From NCBI GenBank assembly GCA_965153455.1, contig OZ234503.1, forward strand, positions 3,100,001 to 3,164,000: a DNA stretch of 64,000 nucleotides, in the 5' to 3' direction. The notes beneath the pieces were generated by a model. That model made no database searches. It was given only the letters and a program-made list of their open reading frames with translations, and was not told where the DNA came from. The position numbers and the translations under genes are program-made. This stretch comes from Sphagnum compactum. Taxonomy: Eukaryota > Bryophyta > Sphagnopsida > Sphagnales. Shown in pieces: positions 13,404-24,465 of this stretch (position 1 is the stretch's first letter; each line of letters starts with the position of its first letter).

Positions 13404-13639
13404 TTATGAAACAGGATGAATTTGCATACCTAATTTGAAGTCATGAGAGATTTTTCAAGTGTTTCATGGAACTGTGTAAAGCACTTGGGAAAACGATGTC
13501 CTAAGTGTGTATTTGGAGGGCACCTTACATGTATGGATATCCCTTGTCCAAAAGATGAAAGATGTAACATTCTTAAGTCCTTAGGAATGGGAGAGAAAGT
13601 ATGCTTGTAGGGTGAAAAAAATCCCTCCCACTCTAAAAG

Positions 13640-13645
<6 letters not shown>

Positions 13646-13670
<25 letters not shown>

Positions 13671-13673
13671 AGG
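13646..13673 (+). repeat. (GA)n microsatellite
   Basis: About 13 uninterrupted GA dinucleotides just upstream of the GC-richer segment that holds the candidate promoter at 13846. Confidence 0.9.
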
Positions 13674-13844
13674 GTTGTTACATTTCTTATTTCTTATGAG
13701 CTCCATTGTAGGTAGATTTGAGAGATGATTTTGCCCAAAATATTTGAGCACGGCTTCACATGCTCAATTATTAAGTACTGATTGTTGCAAGAGAATCATT
13801 GAATTTTTCAGTTCAGCTAAAATTCGTCAATTCACAAGGTCATT

Positions 13845-13854
13845 CTATATAAGG
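13845..13854 (+). promoter_or_regulatory. Candidate TATA box of an unnamed gene
   Basis: CTATATAAGG is a good match to a plant TATA element. It sits exactly where the AT-rich desert gives way to a GC-richer segment (about 13880-14790) with CT-rich stretches typical of plant leaders. The start site would be expected about 30 bases downstream. Support comes from position and composition only. Confidence 0.5.
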
Positions 13855-14663
13855 TCGTCTAACATGTAGTGCAGTGCACTTTGTGTTTGAAGCTCATTTC
13901 TCAGATGTTGCTCTGCTTCGATGGACGTATAACCCATGCATCGGCAGCAGCTTTGCAGGCGACTCGAGACTTGCAGTGCAACGAGCGTACTCAGAATTTC
14001 GTTGGCGGTCTTGAAACCTATCGTTGACTGAGAGAAAGGAAGGATGTGATGCGTGGCCGTGTTTTAAGCGCCATGCCGAATTAGCTCCGTGTGTGCAAAG
14101 CTAGCTGGACTGGATCAATGGCTCTAGACAACGCCTTAATGGAGCTGGGCTTTTAGCATCTCTCTTTCTCTCTCTCTCAGCCAACCATATGTTTCTCTCA
14201 GCCAACCATATATTTGAGGATGTCCGAATTTACGGCGCCACGGCCTGCGTGACAGCTTCTGGGCGTGATCTGCGACACTGGTAATAATCTTGAGATCATA
14301 GTCAATATTTATAGATGGGTTGTTCAACTCTTGCAGGTATAATATCCCGACGGAGAATCGGAGTTTTTTTCACGTGCTTGCAACATCACGCAGCAAAGTT
14401 TGAGCACTCTCCAGATGGATGATTTTTTTTGTTTTGCAAGCCGTGTTTTCCTTACTCATGTAGACTACTGTGAAAGGAGTTTGCCATCTGTGCCCAAAAA
14501 CCAAATTGATGGTCATTGATCTACTTTCAATCAGGAAGTGGCATGATTCGCTGCGATTTGCAGGATTAACCTGTTCGGATTTGCAGCCTCACGCTTGAGC
14601 CTGGGACGATCAAGGTGCAAGAACGTAGAGACCTGATCTTTTGTTTATCTGCAGCAAATTAAG

Positions 14664-14785
14664 ATGCGTCTTGCCCGGCGGATCCTCAGGTCATCGAAAG
14701 ATTCGCAGTTCCCGGTTGTTCCGGAGCTAATTTCCAGACCTCAGGAGCTGCTGGCACTTGTCGGCGTTTTTCAGCTGATATCAAG
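14664..14785 (+). CDS. First coding exon of an unidentified gene
   Basis: An exon beginning after a CTGCAG acceptor (about 14654) carries an ATG at 14664 and 40 codons of balanced composition. It starts MRLARRILRSSKDSQFPVV, contains PELISRPQELLALVG, and ends at a consensus donor (TCAAG|GTAAGC, last exon base 14785, two bases into a codon). The arginine-rich, acid-free start would suit an organelle-targeting peptide. Upstream are a TATA box and further possible leader exons with GCAG acceptors (near 14565 and 14596). I could not find a convincing second exon: the acceptor at about 15367 continues only 23 codons to a stop at 15436. It may be a real gene with distant exons, a non-coding transcript, or a truncated or captured gene fragment. 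Confidence 0.45.
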
Positions 14786-14789
14786 GTAA

Positions 14790-16250
14790 GCATGACAATC
14801 ATGCTTTTTGAACTTCCAAAACTCAAAACTCTTTCAATGCCTTATGGTCTACGATGCCCTTAGACGATTTACAACAAGATCAAGTCATTTTTATGTCGTG
14901 TGATCGTGGCTACTGATTTCTAAAATGACTCAACTTGACTGTACTGTGGGTGTAGACATGCAGACTCTATAATTTCATGTTACACAACAGGCCTTCACTT
15001 TGCTCTTTCCATATGTTGACTAAAACCAAAATTCTAGAGACTAAAAATCCAGCACTAGATGTAATCTCTGGATAGTTTCATGTGGGTTTTGAAGAATTTT
15101 GGTTCAATGAGTAGTACATGATTCATTAGAAAATGGTTGGTAAGTTTACCCATGGATAAATGGTTTCTGATCTAAATCTATCATTGTTATATGGTAGGGC
15201 CCATGCAAGGTAGAGCTGAGTGCAGGCCCAATTCCAGTAAAGCCTGTGTGAAAGATATGTCACAATTCTTTTTTGTTTATTCCCCTGATATCTGGTGGCT
15301 GTCATGGGGAAAAAACATATTAAATAAGAGCGAGTGTTTCAAAAATTGTGATGCCCACAGTTGCAGGTGTTTAAGTGAAGGGGGACTCAAGAGAGACAGA
15401 AAAGGACACATGGAAACCATTACGTATCTGGAGTGACAAGTTTGAGCTTTTCAGAGGCTGTCATCTCCACTTTGCAGGCATAATGAGAGATCCTAATCTC
15501 AGCAATTTCCAACACTTTTTGCTAAAGTATTCAACTTTAGTGTTGAATTTTGGCTGAAAATCTAAAGATTTTTGTGACATTGAAGGATATTGGGACACCT
15601 TAATTTTCAGAGCCTGCTTCATCTGAGCTTTCAATGAGTCACAATCTTGGTACTGAAGTTCTTGCTTGATTCATTCACTTGCCAATCATTGCCAATTGGA
15701 GAAACCACATTACGGAAATTTCCTAAAACAGAGCTTCAACCCAACATTTTCTCAAGTTTTGGAAGCTTCATTATTTTCTACTTGTCATTTCTCCAGCAAA
15801 TCATGAAACCTTATATTTTTCAAAGAAGTGAACAGACCTGCTTTGTGACACCTTGCATGTCTTTAGTTGCGACTCCTCCGTGTATATGCATTGTACACAT
15901 AGCCAAAAAGGGTATACATGTGTATGTGGGCATTACGGTGGTGGCTTAGGCAAAGGAAGAACTTTACCATGATCAACACCCAATAAATGCATTTCTTTCT
16001 TTTGTCATAGAAGTTTTTGGTTACCTTCATCAACAAGTGAATAATATTTTTCATCAATGTACAAATGTGGTGTGATTAGCAAAGGATATCAATGGCCCTT
16101 CTCTCACAATTCTACATGCCTTCTATAGGCCAAAGCTGTCAATAGCTTTGCAAAGAATGCAAGTTGTTGCTATTTTGAGATGTTGTCATCATTGCAGGTG
16201 AAGGTTCTTCAAGGCTTATTGCTCTTTTATGTTTTCCTTCCCTTCCCTTT
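14790..16250. other. Downstream of the candidate exon, no clear gene
   Basis: Several TTGCAG or TTTGCAG acceptor-like sites occur (15367, 15479, 16199), but none opens a frame that continues well from the exon at 14664. A fragment of the GGTAAAGCC-type dispersed repeat is at about 15200-15250. Open frames such as 15647-15949 look unconserved. Confidence 0.35.
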
Positions 16251-16252
16251 TT

Positions 16253-16287
16253 AGTGGAGGTAGGCCTTTTTTAGTGGAGGTAGGCCT
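16253..16287 (+). repeat. Left inverted repeat: doubled AGTGGAGGTAGGCCT
   Basis: The 15-mer AGTGGAGGTAGGCCT occurs twice with a 5-base spacer. Two copies of the same 15-mer, inverted and 1 base apart, lie at 20529-20559. The pair brackets the GIY-YIG and PIF1-like remnants. The interior next to each repeat does not match, so the shared terminal sequence is only about 35 bp. No target duplication is evident outside the repeats. Confidence 0.7.
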
Positions 16288-16513
16288 GAGGGCTCAAAAC
16301 GCAATCTGAAATTTCAGAGCGCCACGTGGCCACAAGCACCCTCACAATAAATTATTTTTTCTTGTTGGAACTATATGTAATTACTTGTAGTTGAGCAACC
16401 TTGGTGGCTTAACTTAAGATGAATTCGTAGCTTATTGATGTAAATGGTAGCTTTTCATAGACAAGCAAAGGCATTAGGAAGATGAGATGTTGATGTAGTG
16501 TGGGTTACTATGT

Positions 16514-16762
16514 TTAGGCAATAGGAAGGATGAATATGGGTGCTTGCTTTTCAAGGTGAGTACAGTATACACCTATATGGCACAGTAATAGTTTTTGCAC
16601 ATTATCACAAGCTAGAACATCTTGTGTGAAATAATCACAAGGTTTTTCCTTTGTTCTCCTTTTCTTAAAGCCATATTTATGCAAAAGGATAGAACTAACA
16701 ATGCCATTCTTCCTACGTTTGCCAACGATGGATATTTGTTGATAGGAGAGACATGAGGACAT
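16514..16762 (-). CDS. Unassigned 82-codon frame
   Basis: This open minus-strand frame lies downstream of the GIY-YIG remnant and within the bracketed segment. It contains the mixed, partly basic stretch SIVGKRRKNGIVSSILLHKY. I do not recognise it. It could be a distal piece of the same decayed minus-strand gene, since stops and shifts separate it from 17158, or chance. Confidence 0.2.
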   Translation of the reverse strand: MSSCLSYQQISIVGKRRKNGIVSSILLHKYGFKKRRTKEKPCDYFTQDVLACDNVQKLLLCHIGVYCTHLEKQAPIFILPIA

Positions 16763-17157
16763 GAGGACATGAGGTTAATGGATAGTCATAGATACTTGAA
16801 ACTACTAGGTGTCAGAATGTTAAAAATTTTAGTTTCTAGAAGGTAGTGAAAAATCTGATACCTTCACAACATGGATACATCTCAATGCTCTAAATGCTAA
16901 AATCAGGTGAAAACAATTTGGCAAAACAAAGTAGGCTTAAGAAATGTGTGGCTTTCACTATGCTCAACCTATATTGGTTATGTGGTGGGCATGAACACAT
17001 GTCTGTCACCAAGGATCTAAACATGGATGGCGTGTGAATGGTTGGATCCATAGATGCTAGACATTTGGTTAGTTGATGCCCTTATGAAGAATAATGCAAA
17101 GGATGCAATGAAGGCAAGACTTTTTCTTCTGTGGTTTGAAAATCAAAACATATGACT

Positions 17158-17550
17158 TCAACATTTACATATCATATTGTTCTTTTTCAAATACCAATAC
17201 TTTTTGTATGATGTAGGTTTTCCTTTAAAGTTATTATAGCTTATACTATAGGTACTATCAAAATATTGAATGTAATGGTTTTCCAGTCTATCAACCTTGT
17301 ATTTATGCATATTTGAATACAAAATAACCAACTTAAATGTTAGATTGATTGTTTTGTTCATATCAATGTCATGTTTCATTTTCTTGGGTGGTCTACGCAT
17401 ATGTTGTTTGAACCGTTTATATGGATCGATACTCTGCGCAATGTATACTTTGTTATTGTTCTCACATTTAATGCTATACACAAAATGCTCTTTTATGTTG
17501 TTTAAGGAGTTTCTCCCTTTTTTGTAAGTAGATTGCGTTTCTGGACAACA
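17158..17550 (-). pseudogene. GIY-YIG endonuclease domain, decayed
   Basis: The minus-strand frame runs about 130 codons without a stop from 17550 to 17158. It shows the family's elements in order: a VYSIKC strand followed by NNKVYIAQS (the GIY and YIG strands), then DPYKRFKQH with the conserved arginine, and later VDRLENHYIQYF with the metal-binding glutamate, then YNNFKGKP. These motifs define GIY-YIG nucleases, which cut DNA in homing elements, Penelope-like retroelements and large DNA viruses. The YIG glycine is alanine here. There is no ATG in frame near the domain start, and a TAA at 17553-17551 separates it from the preceding frame, so it is probably inactive. No reverse transcriptase lies beside it, which argues against a Penelope element. 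Confidence 0.6.
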
Positions 17551-17554
17551 TTAT

Positions 17555-17956
17555 TTACAACTGGATTTTTCTTATTGCTCTTTGATCCAAAAGGTCAACC
17601 ATGATTTTTCTTTGGACCGGTTGGGCTATCCTTTTCATGAGTTTCAATTGGATTAGCTTGTTTGTTATCTTCTTTAGATGCTTTAGGCGAAAGTCATGTT
17701 TTTTTAAACGTTTCAAAGGTTGTTTTTCTGCAACTTTTGTTTCTTTAGTGTCAAAATCATCAAGCTCAACTATTTCTGAAACATGTTGGTCACTATCATA
17801 CTTTAGATTTTTGAACACTTGACTTGCCAATGAAACTTGTTAGTTGATCATTGATTTTTTTGTAGGAGATTCCACCTTTTGACGAGAGATAACAAAGGGC
17901 AAGGATGCATATTCATCTTTCACAACTACATCCAATTCTTGAAGAACAATCTCCAT
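17555..17956 (-). pseudogene. Lysine-rich ORF upstream of the GIY-YIG domain
   Basis: From an ATG at 17956 the frame reads MEIVLQELDVVVKDEYASL and continues to 17555, broken by one TAA at 17842-17840. The later part is strongly basic (PLKRLKKHDFRLKHLKKI), like a nuclear-localisation or DNA-binding linker. It ends in the frame next to the GIY-YIG frame, so one indel plus one stop would join them into a single N-terminal extension. Coding-like sequence also appears further upstream (about 18000-18145, MDVLNVNYDQDDIHLNK) with more stops. No family was recognised. Confidence 0.4.
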
Positions 17957-18149
17957 GGCTTAGTAGGACAAAGAAAGTGTAAGATGCCATGTCATTCTTT
18001 TTATCATACTTAAAGTACATACGTTTGAGGTGGTATGGACTCAAAGTCCCCTAGTAGATAAATTATATTTCTTGATGGATGAGACTATACATCTCGCTTA
18101 TTGAGATGAATGTCATCTTGGTCATAGTTGACATTCAAAACATCCATGA

Positions 18150-19150
18150 AAATAAAAGCATGACCTAAAATTTGCAAAAATTGTTAACAATTGTAGATGA
18201 TTTGTCTGATCCTAAGTGACTAATTATATGGAGTATTCATATGAACACTCACATTGTCCCCTTTATGTGGTTAGTTCCCTAAATGACACAATAAATTTCT
18301 ACATTTGCATATGGATACTTCTTGATGAAAGAAATAGATTATAATTTTTACATCAGTGCATAGTTTGGTGGATATTTGCTTTCAAAGGACTAGGTTCGAA
18401 TTAGGAATGTATGAAATTTCATGTTATTTGGATGTCAGACCTAGCACCTGTTGTTGAATTGAAATACTCATGCAAACTAGTTATTGTACTTGCATCTATC
18501 TTGTTAAGTTGGGTTCTATGTTGTTCAACATTGTATCTGAAGATACTAGTGTCTTCCTGATCTGCAATTCCACTTGGAGATGAGGGCTAGCTGTGCTCGG
18601 TGTGTGAATGCAAAATGGTGTATAAAAGCGATCAATGCTTAAATGAGCACAACCTTTGAAATTGACATCAGCTAGGAAGTGAATCCTTCAATCCATTAGA
18701 TTTGAACAAACTAAATTATGAACTTTTGGTTTGATGGATTATAGTCTATTTTAGATATTTGCATGAAGACATATTTTCAAACTATGTTTGTGTACTTTTG
18801 TTGTTAGATCAAATTATGCCATGAAAGCAAGGATTTTGTTGCAAAAAAACTAAAACTCAAATTGAAACATGACACTTTGGATTTGGAAACATGTTATTAT
18901 GATCAAAGATTCAACTATCTCTGTCAATAGGAGTGTGTGGAGCTCTGATGGAAATCTATTGGTGCTAACATCAAAATCAAACAATATTACATTTTTTTTA
19001 AATAACTTGGTCTAAACTTACAGTTGGGCCTTTGTATGTAAAATACCTGGACATGGCAAGTAATTGTTGTGTGTGGAGAAAAATATTGTCTTTTTCTACA
19101 CCTAACCGTCATATAAACTCTTTTAGTTGTCCGTAGCTTTGAAATGATTG
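18150..19150. other. Spacer between the divergent GIY-YIG and PIF1-like remnants
   Basis: I looked for helicase motifs Ia to III and a Walker A P-loop on the plus strand and found none. Any N-terminal half of the helicase is deleted or unrecognisable. A (T)n run precedes the helicase fragment. Confidence 0.4.
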
Positions 19151-19227
19151 TTTGGTTTGAAAATCCCAACATCCATAGTTCTCCAAAAATGTTTCTTGGC
19201 CCGTGGTAGCACACCATTGTTTTTTTT

Positions 19228-19799
19228 ATGGTAATACTGATGTTTTGTTTGGTGCCAACACATGAAATTTATGCTATTCAATTGGAGACAAATGCAAGGA
19301 ATGTTAAACATATTCAATCTTGGGTGAACAATAAAAGATTCAATCACATGCAACATGTTGCATTGGGAACATTGGTTATGCTGACTGAAAACATTGATTT
19401 AAAAGTTGGTACTACAAATGGAACCACTGGAATCATAACAAAGTTGAAGTTTGATTTAGAAAATAATGTTTGTAGCATTTCCATTGCACTATCAAGATAC
19501 TACAAATAGTTCAGAAAAAATCAATTCAAAACAAACATGATTATCAAGGATATTTTTACAAAACATCATTTTTTTTAACGTTAGGTTATGCCATTACAAG
19601 GCACAAATCCCAAGGTGAAACGATATCATCCAAAGTGATGATACATATTCGTGAATCTTTTGCACTAGGATTAGTGTATGTAATGTTGTCTAAAATCACA
19701 AGTCGAAAAAATTTGAAAATTGTTAACAATTTTCAACCTTTGGACATGCAACCTATGTTGCCATGGTTCTTAGAAAATGTGGACATTGTTGTAAATTGA
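19228..19799 (+). pseudogene. PIF1-like helicase, C-terminal part, decayed
   Basis: The plus strand reads FCLVPTHEIYAIQLETNA, then LGTLVMLTENIDLKVGTTNG and TTGIITKL (the 2B/SH3 region common to PIF1 and Helitron helicases). After a shift comes LGYAITRHKSQGETISSKV, carrying the HKSQG of helicase motif V, and then LVYVMLSKITSRKNLKI, which is motif VI. PIF1-family proteins are 5'-3' superfamily 1B DNA helicases. Damage includes a TAG at 19507-19509, a frameshift at the T-run around 19570-19577, and lysine in place of the motif VI arginine. The frame ends with a natural-looking TGA at 19797-19799. The Walker half is missing. It could derive from a Helitron or a large DNA virus. I cannot tell which, and no Rep domain is visible. 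Confidence 0.75.
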
Positions 19800-20149
19800 A
19801 ATACTAACACATGTATCATTGTAATCTAGTATGCACTATGTGCAATTCTTTTGATTGGATTTACCAATCTCCTTTCCACTCAATGTGCAAATTGGGTGTA
19901 TTTTTTTTAATTCAAATCCTAGGTTGAATTATACTTTTAAAATTTTGAAGATGTCATTTCTTACAAAAATCCCAATTGACTAGCTGAATAGCAAATTTAA
20001 TAGCTTTCCTTGTATCATTATGACCTTGGTTTCATGAACCATTGGAACAAAACAAACAAACAACCTTCCTTCATGTATACAAATATTTTTAAAATTCATT
20101 TGAACTTTTATTTGCTCATGATTGTTTCAAATTTTAGATTTTTTAAGAA

Positions 20150-20528
20150 TTAATATGAGATGTACCCACATCTAAATAATAAAATCAATAATAGGCAATC
20201 CAAATTCCAACGAGTGTTAATTGGATTTTGGTGTTTTCCAAAACCAACCACAATATTAAAACACACATTACTTTTAGAATCATTACACACCTTATAGAAT
20301 TTCGATTTTTCATAAAAATATGAATTGAAATGCCCTTCACCCACTTTGCATTGTTTATTATATTTATTGAACATCAATTTAAAAGGGTTTTGAAACAAAA
20401 AAAAATTTTGTTCCTTCTTGACTATGACCATGCATTGCACATCTAATTTACTTGGTAGAAAAAAGAAAAAAAATGACCCAACAATTGAAACGGGAAAAAT
20501 ATGAATACCCTTCATAAAATTGGGCGTT
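20150..20528 (-). CDS. Unassigned frame next to the right inverted repeat
   Basis: About 125 codons stay open on the minus strand up to and across the repeat, reading for instance HFNSYFYEKSKFYKVCNDSK. The sequence is phenylalanine/asparagine-rich and I recognise no family. The length is mildly unusual for this AT-rich DNA. Confidence 0.2.
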
Positions 20529-20559
20529 AGGCCTACCTCCACTTAGGCCTACCTCCACT
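20529..20559 (-). repeat. Right inverted repeat: doubled AGTGGAGGTAGGCCT
   Basis: Two copies of AGTGGAGGTAGGCCT, read on the minus strand and separated by one base, mirror the pair at 16253-16287. Together they bound a segment of about 4.3 kb. Outside it the left flank is a CT-rich run and the right flank is CATATGCTGC, so no target duplication is seen. Confidence 0.7.
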
Positions 20560-23500
20560 CATATGCTGCTTGGGACTAGTATTGGTTCTAGAACATAATT
20601 TGTTCTTTTGCCCTTTTGTGACCTTGTTTGGGTTTTGCTTTGTGGCTCGGACTTGAGTCCTCTTTCTTTGTTGTTCCTTTCTGCCTTTGTTAGGTGTTTT
20701 GGTTAACATTTGGAAATAGCCAGGGTTCCAATAAAAAGGTGGATAACCAAAGGCATTTGCATGATTTATCAAATTTTGTCAACATGATGATTCTCAAATC
20801 AAAAGGCCTATAAATGTTTAATATCAATGGAAAGAAACTTTTCTTCTTTCAGTGCATGTAGCTTATGCAAAATTTGAGAATTATTTTGCAAGTAAAATCA
20901 ACATCATGGAAAGATTTGATTAAGTGTACTTGAAATGGGTCTTAGGTCATTTAACTTACACTCACAACCTGCTCATATTTTCATTTTAGAAATTAATCGA
21001 AACCTTCTTTTTAGAACTACCTCTATCACCTAATCATTATTTAATGATCTAGATGACTACTAAATCAACCATATAGACTCTCCTCATGATAGGCTCAAAC
21101 TAACAGTCCTAAGCAAAGAAAGGATTCACTTATGTTATGCAATTCCACCTCTATGCAAATCAACAACATATTGTAACTTATAGAATTAATTAACTTGATT
21201 TGTCATTGTATGTAAGTTTTTTTGTTCCAATTTTCTAATGTTGAAAATTTGGTCAAATTTACACTATAAAACATAAACATTATATAAAAACCCCAATTTT
21301 CTTGTAAAAAGTGACAAAATTTGTCCAAAAACATTTTCTATGGTACATTATTACAATGAAGTTTCAAACTCAAAACTCTTTCAAAGAGATGAAGGAATCA
21401 TCTAAAATGATGGTTTAATGTAAAAAGAAATGGAATCAATGAAAAATAATGGCACCTAGGATTTGGGCAACTTGCCACAAAAAAGAATTGGCTCACTTCA
21501 TCAATTGGTGCCCTTTAAAAAGGTGCCAATTTTGGATTCAAAAGCAAGATTGAACCAATATTGATTGTTTTTGGGTTTTTCATTAAGTCTAACTCCAAAT
21601 CTAGATTGGGGTTTAAGGACCAAACCTAATATGTCTACATGGACTCAAAACCCTCCAAGAACCAAACCCAATAGGTTTTATTTAGGTTTTTGATAGGGTC
21701 TAGATATTAGGGTTAGGGAGGGGCTAGGGTCTTAGGTTTAAATAATGTTTATGGTTTCTAGGCTCTATGTACTATGTTTAAGTTTTAAGGTTCTAAGGTC
21801 ATAGGTCCTGACTCCTAACCTTAAGCTTTAATATGTGAAGGCATCTCCAGTGGTGGGATTAAAATGTTTTACACAAATATGTTGCAATGGTTCATAGGTG
21901 GTTCCTTATGTTGGATAGAAGCTCAAATAAGGCCCATGTCAAGTGGAGGCCATTGTTGGCTAATTATTCCCTATGTTGTTTTCTACTGTTATTTTTGGGA
22001 ACATGCTGAAAAACACTTTGGGAACACTTTGGGAACTTAAAAACCATGCAAACAACCTAGAACATTTTGAAAATGTGGTGAGAACTCCAAAATCCCAAAA
22101 AATTGAAATGGGTTTAAAAATAAACTTTCAAACCATCCCAAACATAAGATGAAACCAACTCCAAGTTAACCCCAAGGTTTTTATAAAGATTGGACTTGTT
22201 GAACCCGAAATTGTTCGTCAAAAAAATTTGACTCAGCTACAAAACCAACAAGTTTAATTTTCAAAAATAACCCTAAATTTGAAACCAGCAAATTTATTTT
22301 AAAAATAATAATAACAATCTAGACCCAATGATTCTTGAAAAAACCCAAACCCATCAATAGAATTGTTTCTAATAAAATTGTTGAATTTTGTTATTCCAGT
22401 TGCAATAACCATCTTATCTAATGGATATTATTTTGCAAGATATTGAGAAGAGTGATAGCTAGCCCTTTTTTAAAAGAGTATATCCTTGTCATACACGTCA
22501 AATGAATGAAAAAGAAAAAAAGATCTAACTCAGTTCACCTATTTTGAAAACCGAAACCGATAGATACTTAAAAAATGAAATGTGATATTTGCCCAACACT
22601 CCATTAGACCACTTGGTCAACTTGCCCAGGAAAAATGAGTTAGATAAATGGATCTACTACTAAAAAAAAGGATGCATCCATTTAATTTTCACCCAAGTAT
22701 TAGTCAATTTTAGGTAAATCTACATATTGAAACAAGGATAGACAACAAGAGACTTTCAAAGCCAAATTGGTTGCAAAGGTTTTACAACCAAATCAAGAGG
22801 CATAAATTTTGGGAAGTCTTTTTTACTAGTTGTTGAATGGGAAACATTATGAACAATTATCGTTTATACTATCCAAATCAATTACAATTTGTCTTCATTT
22901 GGATGTAAAGCTAATCTTTTTTAATTATGGATTATAATGGTTGAGCCCCAAGTGTGCATCATCACAAGAAAAATAAGGTATGATAGTACTTTGAAAAGGT
23001 ATTATACGGACTAAAACAAACCACTCTGGCTTGGTCAGTATTCAAAATATACTTGATTATTGAAGGCAATAAGGTTTGCATAATATAATGACATGTATTA
23101 CTACAACATTAATACAACATTTAAAACTTAATGCATCACTACAATATTATAATTAATGAATTTCTACAACATTCATAACCTTCTTATTAATTTATTTTTA
23201 TATGGTATTAATTTACTTAAATTATTATAAATTTCTTCAGAATAAGTGAATGAATTTTATATTAGTTCATGCAACATTTGGAAATAACAATGGTATGATT
23301 TATTAGCCTTGGGCTTATTTTTGACAAAATTCCTTAACTTGTTTTAGCTTTAGTTGTAAACTCATCTTCATGAGAATAATACATTTATCCTTCCCCTCAA
23401 AATATTGATCTTAAACCAATACATTACATTTCTTTCATTGAAATATATTATGTTTTTATGCATTTAATAATAAAATTCTCATACAATTAAACACATTATA

Positions 23501-24259
23501 TTTATTTTTTAAAAGAATGCATTTATAAATTGATTACCAGTAGTGGGCATACCCAAACTTACTTCTTTTTGCATCGAAAAATAATTGCACTTAAATCATT
23601 GCACATGCTTAATTTTTCCTATTAGATCCTATGACCATCTTTTTTTTAAATCACACCTAAATTGGAACATCAATCTATAAGTTTTCATTATGTATAAGTT
23701 CCACTTTTCAACCCCATTTTTTTTTAATTTTTTAAAGGGAGTAGCCATGTAACATCTTTCATTTAGGTGGCCATTTTTTTAATTGGTTATATTAACAAAA
23801 GTACTATACAATCTTTGACCTTAAGTTAACCTTGCTCATAATTGCATTATTACTTCCATGAAATTTCAAAATTAGGTCAAACTATGACTATAAATTCTCT
23901 TCGAGAATTGAAACCCAAATAAGAATCATGTTTAGTTATAACTTTTGAAAAGCTTTTTCAACCTTGATTTTGGCTAACTTTTGGTCTGGTAGAATTGCCA
24001 ACATTGGCCCTAGTTTGTTTTTTCAATTTGACAGTTTTTCACCTATCATAAGGTGATAAGCCTAATTCTTCATGTTCTCAAACCTTCAAACCGACCAACT
24101 AACAGCTAAAGTTTGAAATGTACCCATCAACCAATCTATTGCCTATATATGAATAGACCTTTTTTTTACCACCAATTGTTTACATTTTTAAATAGATCTC
24201 AAAGTTTATAGGGTTATTGGTCACCCACGATAATAGTCCGCGAAGGTATGACATCAAAT
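20560..24259. other. AT-rich desert, no gene seen
   Basis: A basic minus-strand frame (20533-20772) contains a lysine/glutamine-rich stretch but no motif. At about 21690-21850 there is degenerate TTAGGG/CTAGGG-like sequence too irregular to be telomeric. A short doubled TTTGGGAACAC occurs near 22015-22032. A GCATCTCCAGTGGTG string at about 21841 resembles the end of the MITE at 46517, but no partner end was found. Confidence 0.4.
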
Positions 24260-24271
24260 TCATGGGTTTGA

Positions 24272-24453
24272 TTTCAAGGGTGTTGGCTCCTTGGTATAGC
24301 CCCTTACGGGACCCTAAGACCATAGAAGGTCATGAGTTCAAACCCAATAGTGTGCATTTGTAACTCCTACCAACCTTCTACCATTGAGCTTGACTTGGTA
24401 GTGCCAATGGCTTGTCAAGTCTACTTTCGTGCTTCAAATAAAAAATTAAAGAA
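24272..24453 (+). mobile_element. tRNA-derived SINE with 12-bp target duplication
   Basis: A 182-bp unit is flanked by exact copies of TCATGGGTTTGA (24260-24271 and 24454-24465). It contains a good RNA polymerase III B-box-like GAGTTCAAACCC (24334-24345), an A-box-like TTGGCTCCTTGGT about 45-50 bp upstream, and an A-rich 3' end (AAATAAAAAATTAAAG). This is the standard layout of a tRNA-headed SINE mobilised by a LINE. The exact flanking duplication suggests a younger insertion than most elements here. Confidence 0.75.
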
Positions 24454-24465
24454 TCATGGGTTTGA

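Noticed and set aside
17158-19799. Helitron carrying PIF1 helicase
   Set aside because: No HUH Rep domain, no CTRR 3' end with hairpin recognised, and inverted ends are not a Helitron feature. Kept open only as a possible origin of the helicase.
21690-21850. TTAGGG/CTAGGG-like phrases as an interstitial telomere
   Set aside because: Not the plant TTTAGGG unit, irregular spacing and only a handful of copies.
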